From Chondrosia reniformis (lineage: Eukaryota > Porifera > Demospongiae > Chondrillida > Chondrillidae): 64,000 bases of DNA. This document shows, piece by piece, positions 61,045 through 64,000 of this stretch. Both the position numbers and the translations under genes were made by a program. The notes below the pieces were generated by a model, which searched no databases, was not told the DNA's origin, and saw nothing but the letters and a program-made list of their open reading frames with translations. The stretch spans positions 7,302,401-7,366,400 of the forward strand of contig OX359192.1 in assembly GCA_947172415.1 (NCBI GenBank), given 5' to 3'. The number at the start of each line of letters is the position of its first letter. Within the stretch, counting starts at the first letter, position 1.

Positions 61045-64000
61045 ATGAGAGGATATTTAAGGTTTAGCGTATTACTTTACCTTTGTGGGGTATCTTCTTC
61101 ACAAGTTAGCAACGGTAAGTGAATGTGTAAGTTGATTGGACGTACCGTAAGCTGAATATTCTCAACATTCATTTATAAATTTTAATATTTTACAACACTG
61201 CTACTATATTCTATCCTTCTAGAATGCTACATTGACAACTTACCAGAGAGAGTGACTGACAACACACAAATCCCGGCAGATACTTTTGTTATCATTACTG
61301 AGCCTACCTTTACCTGCTGTGGAGTTATAACAGAGGTAGAGATTTTAGGTTCTTGTTCTGCAAGTAGTACCACGGGAAGACTTTACTTGCAGACTTTGAA
61401 TCGAGAAGGAGATCATTATGTAGTTTACGACTCTTCTCCTTTAGAGCAAAGCTGTGGAGAACCTAAGACTAGATTACGATCATTTCCTGTGAATCTTAAG
61501 TTTAAATCTGGTCAATATCTAGGATTCTATGTACCTTCTAATGATAACTTTTATCAAGTAGCTCTTTACAATATGGGACCTAGTAGACCAAGTGCATTTA
61601 TGATTATAATACCATCAGCAATGAACAGTATCAGTACTCCACCTAACATTAATGATAGCTTCAGTCGATCCAGCTTTCAAGGTCCTTCTCCTTCTTCTGG
61701 TCTAGGAACACACATTCCTATTATTCGATTGAAAGGTAACCAATTTGTATTACACTTGTGTGATCGTAGGTTTGTACATTTAAGTAACTTGATATTCTGT
61801 TTCTCATATAGGAATCAGAAACTGTTCCTGTGACAGTTCTTCAGGATGTGTGCAGCTGCAGGCTCCTACTATTCTGACCACCTCATCCAGTGATAATGGT
61901 AGGTTGACACCAACCGTTTCACCTACACCAGCATTCACACCACCACCAACTACAACAGACAGTTTACCTGGTAAGTAAGCTTAATATAGTTTATAAATTC
62001 ATTCAACACTTCACTTCTATCTCCTATCCTGTTCCTTGCTACCTGCAATAGCTGCCTCACCATCACATACACTCACACCAACGCTGAAAACAGACATTGT
62101 ACCTGGTAGGCAAGTGTCCAAACTAATAATTCTTGTTTAACCACTAACTCTTTAGTCTAATCCTCTTCTGTTCCTTTTCTCCCTAATAGTTGGTGCTGTG
62201 GTAGGTGGAGTAGTTGGTTTCTTACTGGTTGTACTAGTGATTGTACTGATAATCATTATATCAGTTCTGTGTCGGAGACATGCAAACAAAGGTATGCAAT
62301 ATACACTTTTCAATAATATAATGATGTTGTATATTATATTTGCAATCTACTACCTCTTGGTATAGCCCAAAAAGCTAGTAAGAATGTGTTTCCAGCTAGC
62401 GGTAGAGTGTATGCTGAGATTGGCAGTCAACCAAGTCCTTATGTGACTCCAGTTCCTATTAATACCACCACCCACAGCAATCAGTATTACAGTGTACCTG
62501 ACACTCTTACCAGTTCAAACAGGAGCAATGAGGCCAACCACTATGAGATGGCCAACTCCCAGGATATGCCTGATGTCATTCCCAACAGACAGGTAGGTGC
62601 TGATAGTATATATGAGTGTTACATTCCATTGCTCATATCCTGTACAGGTTAGTTGTATTATCTGCATCGTGTAGGCTTCAGAACATATCTACGCTGTTGT
62701 ACCCAGTAAAGTGAGTTAGCTTGTTAAAGAACGCCCGAGGTTTAGTTCCTCGGTGATTATACCTTAAAGGTCATGCTAAGTTGATGACCAGTTATGTTTG
62801 AAAATGAGCTTCTCATGCATAGCTAATCCTTTGTACTACATTTAGAGTGAAAGAGAGAAAATGAAAGAAAATCTTTACAGTCAAATAGAAGCTGACACTT
62901 ATTCAACAGTTATAGATGAACCTGTGAGTATACCATAGAGTTAATAGTATATACAGTAGTATTGTAGTAAATAGAAACAAATGTTTTTAATTACTAATTA
63001 CATTTCATACAGTTGAAAGTGTACTTTTATATATCACTATGACATATACTGTAATTGTTAGCATACTCTAAATCTATTAGTCGTGACTGTACTTCCCTCT
63101 AGAAGGTAATGATGTTAAATTTGTTTGGCCAATATAGCATATTTTCAAGATGTCATAGTAGCTATTAACTATGCCATTGGCTCTTCCTTCCCTCCAGTTG
63201 GCCAGCTACTCAAGTAAAGTCAGCGATGCCTTGTACGCATCCTCCTCAGCCGAGTCAGATGTGTACTGGGCCCCAAGCAGAAATGAAGATGAGATATACT
63301 CTCAGATGGCTCAATGGAAGTTTCACGAGATACAACGCTATCGTGTCAGGTGCTCTGAGAAGCTGGGGGAAGGACAGTTTGGAGATGTATACAGAGCTCT
63401 TTGGCAGGCTCCCAGTGAGACTGTAGTTGTCGCAGTAAAGCAGGTGAAAAAAGGTTCACCAGAGAGTGAAAAGGTGAAGCTGCTACAAGAAGCAGCAATA
63501 TTGGGACAGTTTAAACACAGACATGTGATTGGACTATTTGGTGTTGTTACAGTTGGTCAACCGGTGAGTTGGAAGATGATACTCAACTAGAACATGACAC
63601 TTCTCACATTTTAGATTTGTACAATGTTGGCTGACTACTAAGGAACGATCATTTTGTCTTTTTGGTAAACACAATGTAATGTATTTTAATCCAGATTTGT
63701 GGATAGCAAATTCTTGTGGAATCATTTTCATTAGCATATTTAGAGATAATGAATTTCTGTGGACTTCCATTGTAGAAAATGATAGTCATGGAACTACTAA
63801 CAGGAGGTAGCTTGAAGGAGCATCTTGATTTACTGAGAAATGAGTAAGTGTATAGAGAGATTTCAAATATGTGGTATGGAGACCTATGTCCACTCCTGTT
63901 AAAATCATAAAAATGCTTTACTTAAGCTTGTAAGTAAATTGTTTATTAGACAAATAATGATGTCATAGCAGAACACATACCTATGTAAGTACACTGTAAG
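61045..64000 (+). CDS. Receptor tyrosine kinase D (active-looking, 3' end outside the window)
   Basis: Ten exons are visible: 61045-61114, 61223-61735, 61812-61970, 62052-62105, 62190-62291, 62366-62592, 62675-62710, 62846-62923, 63198-63563 and 63776-63843. The catalytic loop, DFG and C-lobe exons lie beyond the window. Signal peptide ([17 protein letters not shown]), ectodomain with [10 protein letters not shown] and FKSGQYLGFYVP, Cys-rich [11 protein letters not shown], Thr/Pro stalk, helix, and a tyrosine-rich tail. The kinase N-lobe has an intact glycine loop GEGQFGDV and the lysine in VAVKQV. From the helix onward it is almost identical to receptor C (one residue change visible in the N-lobe exon, HVVGL to HVIGL), while roughly a quarter of ectodomain residues differ. 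It is likely a recent duplicate of C. Confidence 0.88.

Overview
The window looks like nuclear DNA of an early-branching animal. It has spliced genes with short GT-AG introns (about 50 to 850 bp), a metazoan-type laminin-receptor/40S protein gene (RPSA), two copines, and a tandem family of receptor tyrosine kinase (RTK) genes with an unfamiliar cysteine-containing ectodomain. That combination best fits a demosponge such as Amphimedon queenslandica. The organism is an inference from gene content, not something read directly.

Layout: (1) 1-29728 is one block of satellite DNA. Seven copies of a roughly 1073-bp core are separated by arrays of 170-bp and 158-bp monomers that are related to each other. 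I see no convincing gene in it. (2) 29729-32234 holds a small predicted membrane-protein gene on the minus strand, head-to-head with an intact seven-exon RPSA on the plus strand. (3) 31810-42214 is a tandem duplication of about 5.2 kb. Each copy carries an intact 14-exon copine on the minus strand; the second copy also carries an orphan fragment of RPSA (its last two exons). (4) 43277 to the window end is a plus-strand array of RTK-like genes: A (active-looking), B (pseudokinase), C (active-looking), B' (chimeric, broken) and D (active-looking, cut by the window end).

The receptors share one plan: signal-peptide exon, one large ectodomain exon, Ser/Thr/Pro-rich stalk, single transmembrane helix, a juxtamembrane tail with many tyrosines, then a tyrosine kinase domain split by introns at matching positions. 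A, C and D keep the glycine loop, the ATP-binding lysine, HRD and DFG. B has lost the glycine loop, has Gln in place of the lysine and GFG in place of DFG, but keeps HRDIAARN. C and D are almost identical in transmembrane and cytoplasmic parts but clearly different in the ectodomain. The array therefore looks like a birth-and-death receptor family with a conserved signalling half, a varying ligand-binding half and a pseudokinase partner. All exon boundaries were placed by eye from splice sites, reading-frame continuity and comparison between paralogues.
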